Assembly (NCBI GenBank): GCA_964346475.1
Contig: CAYFUM010000014.1
Location: forward strand, 1 to 38,261
Reading direction: 5' to 3'
Source of the DNA: DTU036 sp964346475
GTDB taxonomy: Bacteria > Bacillota > Clostridia > Peptostreptococcales > Acidaminobacteraceae
DNA: 38,261 nt
The notes beneath the pieces are model-generated. The model did no database searches. It was given only the letters and a program-made list of their open reading frames with translations, and was not told the DNA's origin. The position numbers and the translations under genes were made by a program. This document shows, piece by piece, positions 24,172 through 33,088 of the stretch (its first letter is position 1; each line of letters starts with the position of its first letter).

Positions 24172-25976
24172 TATTTAAGGCCTAGTCTTTCCAGGGTTTC
24201 CTCGGTGGGGAAGGCTTCCTGCCAGCCCCTGAGTTCATAGTATTCAGGTAGCATTTCATCGAGTCTTGAGACCATGCCCTTGGAGGGACCCTCGGGGATT
24301 GCTTCCTTTAGTAGACGCCTGGGTAGGTTGTCCTCTTCCGGGGTCATACCAGCTTCTTTATTGAACTGTCTTTCCAGGTTATATATCCTCTCGCCAGCTT
24401 CCATAACTTCATCCACGGTGAGATTTGCACCTGTTGCTGCGTTGTAGAGGGCTGTATACTCCGGAGCTCCTAGAGCAAAGGAGGTGAAAAGACAGAGTCC
24501 TAGGGAGTCTATAACTGAGGTCAGGTCCTGGAAGACCTTGACAAGGCCAGCCTTGCCCTGGGTTGTAGTCCTATCATACTGCTCTGGTAGTCCCATGATT
24601 TCAGGTGCAATGGTGTAGCCCCTGACGTGGCAGCCTCCTCTATTGGAGGTGGCATAGTTTAGGCCTATGCCCTGGATGGCCCTGCCATCGTAGGCGGGGA
24701 GTTCTTGCTTTTTAGAACTCATGGAGTATTCTGGGGCTCCGTATTTTTCACAGAGCTTGTAGGAGCCATCGGCCATGAGTTTGCCAAGTTCTCCCTCAGC
24801 CTTACCCATGCGGGTGGTCCAGCCAGTTATGGCTTCCGCGCTACCCCAGTCCAGGCTCAGTCCATCCAGTTCTTCCTCTTTAATATAGCCTCTTTGATAG
24901 AGTTCCATGGCAGCCGCTATGGTACAGGGGGCTCCAATGGCGTCTAGACCATATTCATTGGCTAGGCGGTTGGCCTCGGCTATGGCTTCTAGGTCATTTA
25001 CATAGCAGTCGGATCCGTAGGCCCAGAGGGGCTCATACTCAGGCCCTCCTACTTCTTCATCATTTAGCCTTACAACCCGGCCGCAGCCAATGGGGCAGCG
25101 GTGGCAGAAGGAGTTCTTGGTTAGAAGTCCTGTTTCAACCATGGCCTCACCGCTGATCATATCTGCATCATCATGGTAGGCTAGTTGCCAGTTTTTAGTA
25201 GGTAGAGCTCCTATGTTGTTTATGATATTTACCAGGACTGCTGTTCCATAGGTGGGCAGGCCTTCACTGGTTACGGGATTGGCTCTTATTTTTTCCATGG
25301 AGACCTTAAAGGCCTCCTTCATGGCCTCAACATCATAGGCGTCTACCACATGCTTTGAGGCATTGACGGCTATGGCCTTGAGGTTTTTACTTCCCATGAC
25401 GGCTCCCATGCCCCCTCTTCCCGCTGCCCTGTCCAGGTCATTCATGATACAGGATAGAAGGGAGAGGTTTTCTCCTGCTGGTCCTATGTAGAGGGCAGAG
25501 GATTTAGGGCCGTGTTTCTCCTTTAGATATTTGTCCACCTGGGTGGAGGTCTTGCCCCAAATTTCACTGGCATCCCTTAGTTCAAAGGTGTCATTATCAA
25601 GGTAGAGGTAGACAGGTTTTTCTGATTTTCCTTCTACAATAATGGCGTCATAGCCAGCGTACTTGAGCTTGGCTCCCCAGACTCCACCGGAGTTTGCTGA
25701 ACCGATAAAGTTATTCAGGGGCGCCTTAGTAACCACCATGTAGCGGCCAGCCGTTGGAGAATTGGAACCCGTTAGAGGACCAGTTATAAAGACCAGCTTG
25801 TTATCTTCTGAGAGGGGGTCTACATGCTGGATACCATCATCGTAGAGCCACTTGGTGGCTAGGCCCCTGCCGCCGATAAACTTATGGGCCTGGTCCCTAT
25901 CAATAGTCTCTTCCTTTAGACTGCCTTCAGTAAGATTGACTCTTAGAAGCTTAAAGTGATAAGTTGATTGTTTCAT
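24171..25976 (-). CDS. aor: Aldehyde ferredoxin oxidoreductase (tungsten type)
   Basis: About 601 residues from the ATG at 25976 with ggaggt upstream (the open frame extends further, through the riboswitch). [4Fe-4S] ligands C291, C294, C298 (CHRCPIGC) and C495 match Pyrococcus furiosus AOR positions C288, C291, C295 and C494. E313 and H450 match its catalytic residues. Length is typical of AOR. The enzyme oxidises aldehydes to acids with ferredoxin, using a tungsten bis-molybdopterin centre, in the cytosol. It may also run in reverse to reduce acids. Genes for tungstate import and cofactor synthesis converge on it, and a cofactor riboswitch precedes it. Confidence 0.96.
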   Translation of the reverse strand: MKQSTYHFKLLRVNLTEGSLKEETIDRDQAHKFIGGRGLATKWLYDDGIQHVDPLSEDNKLVFITGPLTGSNSPTAGRYMVVTKAPLNNFIGSANSGGVWGAKLKYAGYDAIIVEGKSEKPVYLYLDNDTFELRDASEIWGKTSTQVDKYLKEKHGPKSSALYIGPAGENLSLLSCIMNDLDRAAGRGGMGAVMGSKNLKAIAVNASKHVVDAYDVEAMKEAFKVSMEKIRANPVTSEGLPTYGTAVLVNIINNIGALPTKNWQLAYHDDADMISGEAMVETGLLTKNSFCHRCPIGCGRVVRLNDEEVGGPEYEPLWAYGSDCYVNDLEAIAEANRLANEYGLDAIGAPCTIAAAMELYQRGYIKEEELDGLSLDWGSAEAITGWTTRMGKAEGELGKLMADGSYKLCEKYGAPEYSMSSKKQELPAYDGRAIQGIGLNYATSNRGGCHVRGYTIAPEIMGLPEQYDRTTTQGKAGLVKVFQDLTSVIDSLGLCLFTSFALGAPEYTALYNAATGANLTVDEVMEAGERIYNLERQFNKEAGMTPEEDNLPRRLLKEAIPEGPSKGMVSRLDEMLPEYYELRGWQEAFPTEETLERLGLK

Positions 25977-25989
25977 TTTTACCTCCAAT

Positions 25990-26011
25990 AAAAAACAGGG
26001 TCCGCGACCCG
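25990..26011 (-). terminator. Riboswitch-associated terminator
   Basis: On the minus strand the stem gggtc-gcg-gaccc is followed by tg and six T (plus coordinates 25995-25990), just before the AOR ribosome site. It is placed to stop transcription before aor when the upstream aptamer dictates. Confidence 0.75.
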
Positions 26012-26040
26012 TGGAACAAAAATAGGGCCGCACTAAAAAA

Positions 26041-26143
26041 TAGTGAGATCCCTTTCCAAGAGTGGGAGGCCCTGCTGTTTCCGGCAAAACCCATCGGCGC
26101 TCTACCATTGTCCTCAGGTAGCTACGCTCGGAATCACTTGTTA
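26041..26143 (-). promoter_or_regulatory. Molybdenum/tungsten cofactor riboswitch (Moco RNA motif)
   Basis: Read on the minus strand, the leader contains ccgagcg, ggtagagcgccgatg, gttttgccggaaacagcagg and gcctccca in order. These are the conserved blocks I know from the Moco RNA motif (RF01055) upstream of moa, mod and molybdo/tungsto-enzyme genes. Flanking caagtg and cactcttg could close the P1 helix. The element fills the leader between the aor promoter and a terminator. The Moco versus Tuco (tungsten) subtype depends on the P3 stem and was not resolved. Identification is by eye. Confidence 0.85.
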
Positions 26144-26148
26144 TGGAT

Positions 26149-26177
26149 ATTTTAGCAGAAAAATTAATTTTTGTAAA
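26149..26177 (-). promoter_or_regulatory. Promoter of the aor-moaD operon
   Basis: On the minus strand TTTACA (26177-26172) and TAAAAT (26154-26149) are separated by exactly 17 bp. The transcript would begin near 26142, at the 5' edge of the riboswitch. Confidence 0.7.
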
Positions 26178-26187
26178 GTTTTTCTTC

Positions 26188-26424
26188 CTACCTAGCTCGG
26201 TCCTCTCTTTTTTCTCTTCTTATGAGAAGATACTTAATTATTAGAATTATAAGGAAAATTATAACTACAAAGGCCCCATTGACCAGGATAGAGGTGTACC
26301 AGGGGGCAGAGTTTATCTCGTAGATGCCGGGGTTTTTTCTGTAGTCCAGGTATTTGAGCAGGGAGGAGATGAGAAAGACTCCTGCCAGGGCTCCCATTAG
26401 ATTATCAAGTATTCTTTTAAGCAT
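26188..26424 (-). CDS. Small membrane protein of unknown function
   Basis: The 78-residue product has two hydrophobic segments (about 8-24 and 44-68) and a charged basic tail (REKREDR). A clear site (taggagt) precedes the ATG, and the gene overlaps the antiporter gene by 8 bp. It may be an accessory of that antiporter, but no family is recognised. Confidence 0.65.
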   Translation of the reverse strand: MLKRILDNLMGALAGVFLISSLLKYLDYRKNPGIYEINSAPWYTSILVNGAFVVIIFLIILIIKYLLIRREKREDRAR

Positions 26425-27709
26425 TATTACTCCTAAATTTTTTGGCCTCTAGAACTAGGGTTACCAGGGGCAGTAGAATGAGGTAGAAGGCAAAGGGGAT
26501 GGAGGAACTAGTAGCCCCCATGGCTGCCAGGGGTAGGGAGGAGGCAATGGACCAGGGGATAAGAGGGGGAAGGACCACGGCGCTATTTTCCAGGTGGGAG
26601 GCCAGCTTGTAGGGGTCCTCCTCTATTTCCTTGTTGAGCTCCCAGCCCAGGAGGATGGCCAGGGACTGGTTACAGGCCAGCATGGCAGCCACCAGGGAAC
26701 TTAGGAGGACAGAATTAAAGCTAGGGCCTGGGATCCTTCTAAGAAAAGCCTTGATATCTTTTAGAAAGCCTGTCTTCTCCAGGATCCCCATATAGGAGGA
26801 GGATAGGCCAACAACAAAAAAAGCCTGGCCCATGGAGAGGATTCCACCACCTCCTAGAAGCTGCCTAAGAAGGGGGTCTTCAGGTTTATAGCCCCCCAGG
26901 GCAATGGTTATTACCTGGCCCAGTTCCATTTTTTGGAGGCTAAGTGCAACCAGGGCCCCTGCCAGGATATTTATAAGGATGGTTTTTCTAGCTCCCAGGC
27001 CCATAAGGGAGGCCAGGAGCATGGTAAAAACAGGTAGCAGGCTCCAGAAGCTTAAATTAAAATTTTTTGCTAGAAGACTAGTGGCTTCCCTGGCCTGGCT
27101 TTTTATCCCCAGGCCCAGCACCAGGTAGATTAGAAGGCTTAGGATGAGGGGGACTAGGGCAGTCTTAAACATAGTCCTTATATTTTTATAGAGGTCAGTC
27201 TTAGTAACCTCACTGACTAGAAGGGCGCTGGTGGAAACAGGAGATGACCTATCTCCAAGATAGACCCCGCTTAGCAGGGCTCCACCAATTAGGGCCTGGG
27301 AGATGTCCATGGCTCTTGCCATGCCCATAACTACAGTGCCTAGACTGGCAGCACTGCCAAAGGAGGTACCCGTCACTAGGGATAGGCCCGAGGCCAGGAT
27401 AAAGGCCATAAGGGGCATAACCCGGGGGCTGATCTTTAGGGTACCCCAGTGGACCAGGTAGGCTATGGTTCCCGAGGCTCTCCAAAGAGCTGTCATCATG
27501 CCTATTAGGATAAAGACGCTGAGGATGGTCCTTACCCTTTTTAGTCCCTCCAGGGAGTAGCCCAGAAGCTCCCTGGTTTTAAAGCCTTTAACCAGGCCAT
27601 AGATAAAAAAGAGCAGGTAGGCAAAGACCAGGGGATAGATAAGGGAAATCCCCCTGATTACAGAGATTATGATACTGGTGGAGAAGACTGCCAGAAGTAA
27701 ATATTCCAC
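26417..27709 (-). CDS. NhaC-type Na+/H+ antiporter family protein
   Basis: The 430-residue product has about 11-12 membrane segments. Segments TGTSFGSAASLGTVVMGMA, SGVYLGDRSSPVSTSALLV and NQSLAILLGWEL are characteristic of the NhaC/antiporter clan. Members exchange Na+ for H+, or malate for lactate, so the substrate is open. It begins with GTG, 4 bp after the glycerate kinase stop. Its place in an operon with organic acid enzymes would suit an organic acid/sodium exchange role. Confidence 0.88.
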   Translation of the reverse strand: MEYLLLAVFSTSIIISVIRGISLIYPLVFAYLLFFIYGLVKGFKTRELLGYSLEGLKRVRTILSVFILIGMMTALWRASGTIAYLVHWGTLKISPRVMPLMAFILASGLSLVTGTSFGSAASLGTVVMGMARAMDISQALIGGALLSGVYLGDRSSPVSTSALLVSEVTKTDLYKNIRTMFKTALVPLILSLLIYLVLGLGIKSQAREATSLLAKNFNLSFWSLLPVFTMLLASLMGLGARKTILINILAGALVALSLQKMELGQVITIALGGYKPEDPLLRQLLGGGGILSMGQAFFVVGLSSSYMGILEKTGFLKDIKAFLRRIPGPSFNSVLLSSLVAAMLACNQSLAILLGWELNKEIEEDPYKLASHLENSAVVLPPLIPWSIASSLPLAAMGATSSSIPFAFYLILLPLVTLVLEAKKFRSNNA

Positions 27710-27713
27710 GGGT

Positions 27714-28805
27714 CTATTTCCTCTGCCAGCTTAGGGCGCCAGCCAGGGCCCGGGCAGTCTTTTCAAGATTTTTAGCAGCTTTATCCCTATCCATGGCCTC
27801 CTCAAGACTTACAGGAGCCTGGAGGATGGAGAAGATCCCATCGAAGAGGGGGCTGGTGGCGAAGACTGAACCAAAAAGACCAAAGGCGGCTATTTTTTTC
27901 TTCTTGGCCATTCTTGCTAGTTCCACAGGACCCTTGCCCTGGAGGCTCTGGCTATCAAAGCTTCCCTCGCCTGTTATAACTAGCTGGGCCCAGTCAAGCT
28001 GGCTTTCAAAATCACAGAGCTCGGTAAGTAGATCAAAGCCTGGCCTAAGTTCAGCGCCTAGGAGCAGCAGGGCAAAACCTAGGCCTCCTGCAGCACCAGC
28101 ACCGGGCAGGTCCTTAACCCTTTTACCCAGGTGATTTTCTAGGAGCCTTGCATAGTTTTCCATGGCTTTGTCAACCCTGGGGATATCCTCTTCTTCTAGC
28201 CCCTTTTGGGGCCCATAGATCCTGGAGGCTCCAAGTTCTCCCAGCAGGGGATTGTTAACATCACTGGCTACAATTATAGGGGGAAGCTCTTTAAGCTTTC
28301 CCTCCACCCTGTTTACAAGTAGGAGGCTTTCCAGACTAGGCTCCAGGAGCCTGTCATCCTTGAAAAAGCTCAGGCCCAGGGCCTGGAGTAGGCCCATGCC
28401 TCCATCATTTACCCCTGTTCCTCCCAGGCCTAGGATTATTTTTTCGGGTCCAAGACCTGCAGCCAGGAGGATCTCCTGGCCAAAACCCTGGGAGGAGGCT
28501 TTAAAAACATCTTTATGCTCTCTGAGGCCCGCCGTGTGGGCGGCTTCTAGAAAGGCAAATTTTTCATTGTAGTAGATTTTGGAGGGGATTTCCTTTCCGT
28601 AGAGGTCTCTTATTTTTTTGCTGTAGAGCTCAAGCTTAAAAAAGTATCCCAGCATCTCCAGGGTCCCTTCACCCCCATCGGCCAGGGGTAGGACCCGGGT
28701 TTCAAAGTATTTTTCATCAAAGCCTTTGGCGGCAGCTCTACCTGCTTCCAGGCTAGTAAGACTTCCCTTGAAGGAGTCAAGGGCTAGTAGAACCCTATAC
28801 TTCAT
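27714..28805 (-). CDS. Glycerate kinase (GarK/GlxK type)
   Basis: The 363-residue type I glycerate kinase contains LALDSFKGSLTS at the start, LPLADGGEGT, LGLGGTGVNDGG, the GAAGGLGFAL loop and VITGEGSFDSQS. It phosphorylates D-glycerate with ATP to 2- or 3-phosphoglycerate, feeding glycolysis. It overlaps the hydroxyacid dehydrogenase gene upstream by 11 bp. Together the two would take hydroxypyruvate or tartronate semialdehyde to phosphoglycerate. Confidence 0.94.
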   Translation of the reverse strand: MKYRVLLALDSFKGSLTSLEAGRAAAKGFDEKYFETRVLPLADGGEGTLEMLGYFFKLELYSKKIRDLYGKEIPSKIYYNEKFAFLEAAHTAGLREHKDVFKASSQGFGQEILLAAGLGPEKIILGLGGTGVNDGGMGLLQALGLSFFKDDRLLEPSLESLLLVNRVEGKLKELPPIIVASDVNNPLLGELGASRIYGPQKGLEEEDIPRVDKAMENYARLLENHLGKRVKDLPGAGAAGGLGFALLLLGAELRPGFDLLTELCDFESQLDWAQLVITGEGSFDSQSLQGKGPVELARMAKKKKIAAFGLFGSVFATSPLFDGIFSILQAPVSLEEAMDRDKAAKNLEKTARALAGALSWQRK

Positions 28806-29733
28806 TTATAGCCTCCCCCTTTAAAAAGGATTTAAGGTTTTCAAGGCTGGTGTCCAGGATCCTCTGGCGAGCCTCCTTGGTGGACCAGGCCATGTGGGGG
28901 GTGAGGATTAGGTTTTTTACACCCAGGTAGGGGGAATCAGGCCTCATGGGTTCGGTGTCCACCACATCCAGGGCAGCTCCGGCTATGACGCCCTTATTTA
29001 GAGCCTGGACCAGGTCCTCTTCAATGACCAGGGGTCCCCTGGAGCAGTTAATCAGCATGGCCGAGGGCTTCATTAGGGCCAGGGTATTTTTATTTATAAC
29101 TCCCTGGGTCTTGGGAGTTAGGGGGCTGTGGAGGGAGATAAAGTCGCTTCTCTCCAGGAGCTCCTCAAGGCTTACAAAGTCGTAGGGGAGATCTTTTTTA
29201 CTTCTAGAGTTATAGATGACCTCCATGCCCAGGGCAGAGGCAATTTTAGCAAAGGCCTGGGCGATTCTTCCCATGCCATAGATGCCCAGGGTCTTGCCCA
29301 CCAGCTCAATCTGTGGAGTCAGCTGGTAGGTAAAATCTGGACTCTTCACCCACTGGCCCTGGTGGACCGAGAGGTTGTGGAGGCCTATTTGGTGGCTAAG
29401 TTCCAGCATCATGGCTGTGGCAAACTGGGCAACGGTTCTGGTTCCGTAGCTGGGTACGTTACTTACTACTATTCCCAGGTCCCTAGCAGCCCTGGTATCA
29501 ACTATGTTGTAGCCTGTTGCCAAAACTCCAATAAACTTGACCTGGGAAGCCTCCAGGTCCTCTCTACTTATAGGGGTCTTGTTGGTAAAGACAAGCTTGG
29601 CATCTTTAATGATGCTAGCTACCTCCTCCTGGGGAGTCCTATCATAGACTTCAAGCTCTCCCAGGGCTGCTAGTTTATCCCAGCTTAGGTCCCCTGGGTT
29701 TAGGCTGTAGCCATCAAGTACGACAATTTTCAT
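28795..29733 (-). CDS. D-2-hydroxyacid dehydrogenase (hydroxypyruvate reductase-like)
   Basis: The 312-residue product has the NAD motif GIYGMGRIAQAF (about 150-161) and catalytic Arg in INCSRGPL, Glu in VDTEPM and His in LTPHMAW. It reduces 2-oxoacids to D-2-hydroxyacids, or the reverse. Beside a glycerate kinase gene the likeliest substrate is hydroxypyruvate/D-glycerate. A strong aggaggt site sets the start, 5 bp after the MFS gene. Confidence 0.92.
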   Translation of the reverse strand: MKIVVLDGYSLNPGDLSWDKLAALGELEVYDRTPQEEVASIIKDAKLVFTNKTPISREDLEASQVKFIGVLATGYNIVDTRAARDLGIVVSNVPSYGTRTVAQFATAMMLELSHQIGLHNLSVHQGQWVKSPDFTYQLTPQIELVGKTLGIYGMGRIAQAFAKIASALGMEVIYNSRSKKDLPYDFVSLEELLERSDFISLHSPLTPKTQGVINKNTLALMKPSAMLINCSRGPLVIEEDLVQALNKGVIAGAALDVVDTEPMRPDSPYLGVKNLILTPHMAWSTKEARQRILDTSLENLKSFLKGEAINEV

Positions 29734-29738
29734 AGAAT

Positions 29739-30875
29739 CTACCTCCTCCTATCCTCTTTATTTCCTAGGGCCAGGCTCATAAGCGAAAAGGCCAGAATTT
29801 CAATTCCTATAATAAGAGCCATAAGTACTCTTATACCATAGTAGTCCATTACTACCCCACCCACCGAGGAAGCTAGCACATTTCCTGCAATTAGGGCTGA
29901 GGTCAGCAGGGCCTGGCCCTTGGCGGTGTCCTTTTTATTTAGAGACCTGGATAGAAATAGCACCGAGGCCGGGACAAAAAGGCCAAAGGTCAGGGCGTTT
30001 AGTAGCTGGCTCAGGTAGATCTGGCCTAGGCTTCTAGCCAGGAAGTCCATAAGGGCTTTAATAAGAAAAAATAGGGATGAAAGCCTGAGAAGACCCCTAC
30101 TGGAGAACCTGGATGCTAGTCTAGAAAAGGAAAACATAGTTGGAACTTCGGCAAAGGCAGATAGGGCTATGGCCAGGCCCAGGGCGTCCTCTGCACCTCC
30201 CAGGTAGCGGATCAGGTGGACCAGGTAGTTGTGGAACATGCTGTAGCCAAAAAAGAGCAGGACCACCGAGGATAAGAAGGGCAGGAGGAAGGGGTAGGCT
30301 CTTAGGATATTTCCTCCTTCTTTTTTCTCATGGCCTTGGGGTTCAGGGAATTTGTAGCTTAGGATGCTGATAATATGCAGGCCTATAAAGACCTGACCTG
30401 CATAGGGGGTTATTTTTATACCCAGCCTTGCCATGATAGATCCCAGGAGGATAGATCCCAGGGAGTAGACCAGGGAGGCCATGCCCCTGGCCAGGCCAAA
30501 GTCCAGTTTTATCCTGCAAGTATCTCCCATAACTCCCAGGGCATTGACAAAGGGCTGGAGGCTCATAAGGCTAATTAGCATTATAAGATAGAGGATAAAA
30601 AGGGGCTTTAGAGATATAGCCAGGGCCAGAAAAAAAATAAGACCAGCCAGGAGGAGCATGAGGCTTTTCATGGCAAGTTTTCCCCTGTCAACTAAGCTAG
30701 CCAGCAGGGACTGTAGGGCTATAGAGCTCAGGTTGGCCAGGGCAAAGAGCAGGCCAATACTCAGGTTACTATAGCCAACCTCCAGGAGGAAGGTGGTGGC
30801 ATAGGCAAAGATGGGAAGGTAGCTAAGCCAGTAGCTGGACTGGACTAGACCATAGTGGAAGGTTTTATTTTTCAC
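29739..30875 (-). CDS. MFS transporter (second of a tandem pair)
   Basis: The 378-residue product has about 12 membrane segments and the MFS loop SLVDRGK between helices 2 and 3. YLGGAEDALGLAIALSAFAE is typical of the LacY/phenylpropionate-like MFS group. It is clearly paralogous to the gene just upstream (matching motifs at the same positions, such as IGLLFALANLSSIALQ). It starts with GTG after aggat and overlaps the upstream paralogue by 11 bp. The substrate may be an organic acid, judged only by the operon. Confidence 0.88.
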   Translation of the reverse strand: MKNKTFHYGLVQSSYWLSYLPIFAYATTFLLEVGYSNLSIGLLFALANLSSIALQSLLASLVDRGKLAMKSLMLLLAGLIFFLALAISLKPLFILYLIMLISLMSLQPFVNALGVMGDTCRIKLDFGLARGMASLVYSLGSILLGSIMARLGIKITPYAGQVFIGLHIISILSYKFPEPQGHEKKEGGNILRAYPFLLPFLSSVVLLFFGYSMFHNYLVHLIRYLGGAEDALGLAIALSAFAEVPTMFSFSRLASRFSSRGLLRLSSLFFLIKALMDFLARSLGQIYLSQLLNALTFGLFVPASVLFLSRSLNKKDTAKGQALLTSALIAGNVLASSVGGVVMDYYGIRVLMALIIGIEILAFSLMSLALGNKEDRRR

Positions 30876-32010
30876 CGGCTATCCTTTCTGTAAATATGTA
30901 GATTAGTAGGGTGCCCAGGGCAGAGACCGCGCTGGCTATAAGGAGCATGGAACTTATGCCAAGGTACTGGATTAAAAGCCCACCCAGCAGGGAGGCAAAG
31001 AGGGAACCGAAGGTGGTGGCACCGGTTATTGCTGCCTGGGCCTGGGCCCGGAAGTCCTCTGTGCTTATTTCTGCCATGTAGTAGACTGAGGTGGGTAGGT
31101 AGATGCCAAAGGAAAATAGCTGCATGAACTGGGATAAATAGAGCACCAGGACGCTCTTTGCCAGATAGGCCAGCAGGGTTTTCAAGGTAAAAAAGAGGGC
31201 TGAAAAGACCATCAGATGGTTTAGTTTAAACCTCTTCATGATTTTTGAAAAAAAGACCATGCTGGGGACCTCGGCTGCTGCAGCTATAGCTACTGCTAGG
31301 CCTAGGGAGGATTCACTACCTCCTACATCTCTTATGGTATTTATAAGATAGCTATTAAACATGGAGTAGTTGGCGTAGACCAGGCTAACCCCCAGAAGAA
31401 GGCCAAAGAGTCCTGGGATCTCTTTAAAGAGGGATCCCTTCTTCCTAGTTTTTAATTTTTTACTAGTGGAGCTAATCTCCTTCTTATCAGCTAGGAGAAG
31501 AAGGAGAAAAAGCGTACCCCCCAGGGCCGAAGTAAAGGGCACCAGCCTGGGTCCTCCTAGGCCCAGCAGACTTCCCAGTATTAGGGAGAAGCCAGCATAG
31601 CTCAGAGAGGATATTCCCTTGGCTAGGCCAAAGTTAAGCTCATGGCCCTGCTGGCTGATCTCAACACTGAGGGCATTGAGCAGGGGGTTTATTAGATAGA
31701 GCAGGATAAGGCTAAGGCTAAAGCTTATAAGGGGTAGGACTCCCAGTGCCAGGGCCAGGCTAGCCAGGGTAAAGAGCAGGAGATTTATCTTTAAAAGACT
31801 GCTCAGACTGAGGATTTTTCTATCGCAGAGTGAAGCCAGGGGGGTCTGGATCAGGGCTGCTAGGCCATAGGATAAAGAAAGTATAATACCAATACTCAGG
31901 CTACTCTGGCCTAGATAGAGTAGGTAGTAGGTGCCATAGGCAAAATAGGGAAGTAGGATCAGAGCAAAAAGGGCTTGGTAGATAGAAAAGCCTCTGGTGT
32001 AGTTTCTCAT
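30865..32010 (-). CDS. MFS transporter (first of a tandem pair)
   Basis: The 381-residue, 12-segment MFS protein has the SLCDRK loop and GGSESSLGLAVAIAAAAEVP, aligning along its length with the next gene. A basic loop (about 186-198, SKKLKTRKK) joins the two six-helix halves. It is the first gene of the operon running down to 26188. The ATG has taggag upstream. The substrate is unknown. Confidence 0.88.
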   Translation of the reverse strand: MRNYTRGFSIYQALFALILLPYFAYGTYYLLYLGQSSLSIGIILSLSYGLAALIQTPLASLCDRKILSLSSLLKINLLLFTLASLALALGVLPLISFSLSLILLYLINPLLNALSVEISQQGHELNFGLAKGISSLSYAGFSLILGSLLGLGGPRLVPFTSALGGTLFLLLLLADKKEISSTSKKLKTRKKGSLFKEIPGLFGLLLGVSLVYANYSMFNSYLINTIRDVGGSESSLGLAVAIAAAAEVPSMVFFSKIMKRFKLNHLMVFSALFFTLKTLLAYLAKSVLVLYLSQFMQLFSFGIYLPTSVYYMAEISTEDFRAQAQAAITGATTFGSLFASLLGGLLIQYLGISSMLLIASAVSALGTLLIYIFTERIAGEK

Positions 32011-32074
32011 AGTTTTCTCCTAGTTATTGTATGATAATGTTACATCATCCCGCCTTTAAAAGATAGCTTGACAA

Positions 32075-32103
32075 GAAAAAAGACTCCACCCTAGGATGGA
32101 GTC
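32075..32103 (-). terminator. Intrinsic terminator of the reductase gene
   Basis: On the minus strand a 7-bp stem gactcca/tggagtc (32103-32097 with 32088-32082) is followed by about six T. It separates the reductase transcript from the MFS operon. Confidence 0.8.
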
Positions 32104-32113
32104 CCCTGTCTTT

Positions 32114-33088
32114 CTAAAGGACCTTTACCAGGTATCTGCCCTGGTGCTGGCCTGCAAGCATCTTGTCTATGGCCTGGGGCAGCTCCTCCAGGCTGATTTC
32201 CTGGACCCCCCTTTCAAGAAGGGGGCTCTTCCAGTCTCCGGCAAGCTTCTCCCAGAGCCTTCTTCTTAGCTCGCTGGGAGCTAGGACTGAGTCGATACCA
32301 ATGAGCCTTATTCCCCTGAGGATAAAGGGATAGACCGTGGTGGCTATACTGGCCGATGCTGCGTTGCCACAGGCTGTAACCGCTCCGCCATAGCTGGTGG
32401 TTATAAGGGCGTAGTTGAGGTTGTCTCCCCCTGTGGTGTCTATAGCACCGTCATAGAGGGTGGAGGCCAGGGCCCTGCTGGAGAACTTCTCTACCTCCTT
32501 ATAGTCAATAAATTCCCTTACACCTATTTCTTCTAGGAAGGCTCTGGAGGACTCCCTTCTCAGGGGTGCCACCAGCTGGACACCTAGATGGCTTAGGATC
32601 CTACAGGCTATGCTGCCAACTCCTCCTGAGGCTCCAGTTACCAGGACCTTGCCCCCCTTTAGATATGGAAGGAGCTCTGCCACCGACATAGCTGCGGTAA
32701 AGCCAGCAGTGCCCAGGAGCATGGCCTCTCTAAGGCTGAGGCCCTCAGGTAGGGGCTGGGCCCAGGCTTCTGGAACCCTGACCATCTGAGAAAAGCCGCC
32801 ATGGGTGTTCATACCAAAGTCGTAGCCTGTTATAATGACAGGATCTCCCTTTTTGTAGTGGGGGCTAAGACTTTCCACCACAATCCCCGAGGCGTCTATG
32901 CCTGGAGTGTGGGGATAGCTCTTTGTAACCCCTGGGTTTCCAATAGATGAAAGTGCATCCTTGTAGTTGAGGGAGGAGTAATGTACCTCTACTAGTAGTT
33001 CACCTGGAGGAAGCTGGTCAATCTCCATATTTTCTATGCTGGGAAGATAAGCTTCTTCTCTTTTATTTATTCTCAGCGCTTTAAACAT
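32114..33088 (-). CDS. YhdH/AcuI-type zinc-free alcohol dehydrogenase
   Basis: About 324 residues from the ATG at 33088, which has aaggagat (the frame extends 8 codons further). The medium-chain dehydrogenase fold is marked by SSLNYKDALS, HTPGIDASG, and the NADPH loop VTGASGGVGSIA (about 150-161). No zinc ligands are seen. YhdH/AcuI members reduce acryloyl-CoA to propionyl-CoA with NADPH; family members are hard to separate, so the substrate is inferred. It is monocistronic. Confidence 0.9.
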   Translation of the reverse strand: MFKALRINKREEAYLPSIENMEIDQLPPGELLVEVHYSSLNYKDALSSIGNPGVTKSYPHTPGIDASGIVVESLSPHYKKGDPVIITGYDFGMNTHGGFSQMVRVPEAWAQPLPEGLSLREAMLLGTAGFTAAMSVAELLPYLKGGKVLVTGASGGVGSIACRILSHLGVQLVAPLRRESSRAFLEEIGVREFIDYKEVEKFSSRALASTLYDGAIDTTGGDNLNYALITTSYGGAVTACGNAASASIATTVYPFILRGIRLIGIDSVLAPSELRRRLWEKLAGDWKSPLLERGVQEISLEELPQAIDKMLAGQHQGRYLVKVL

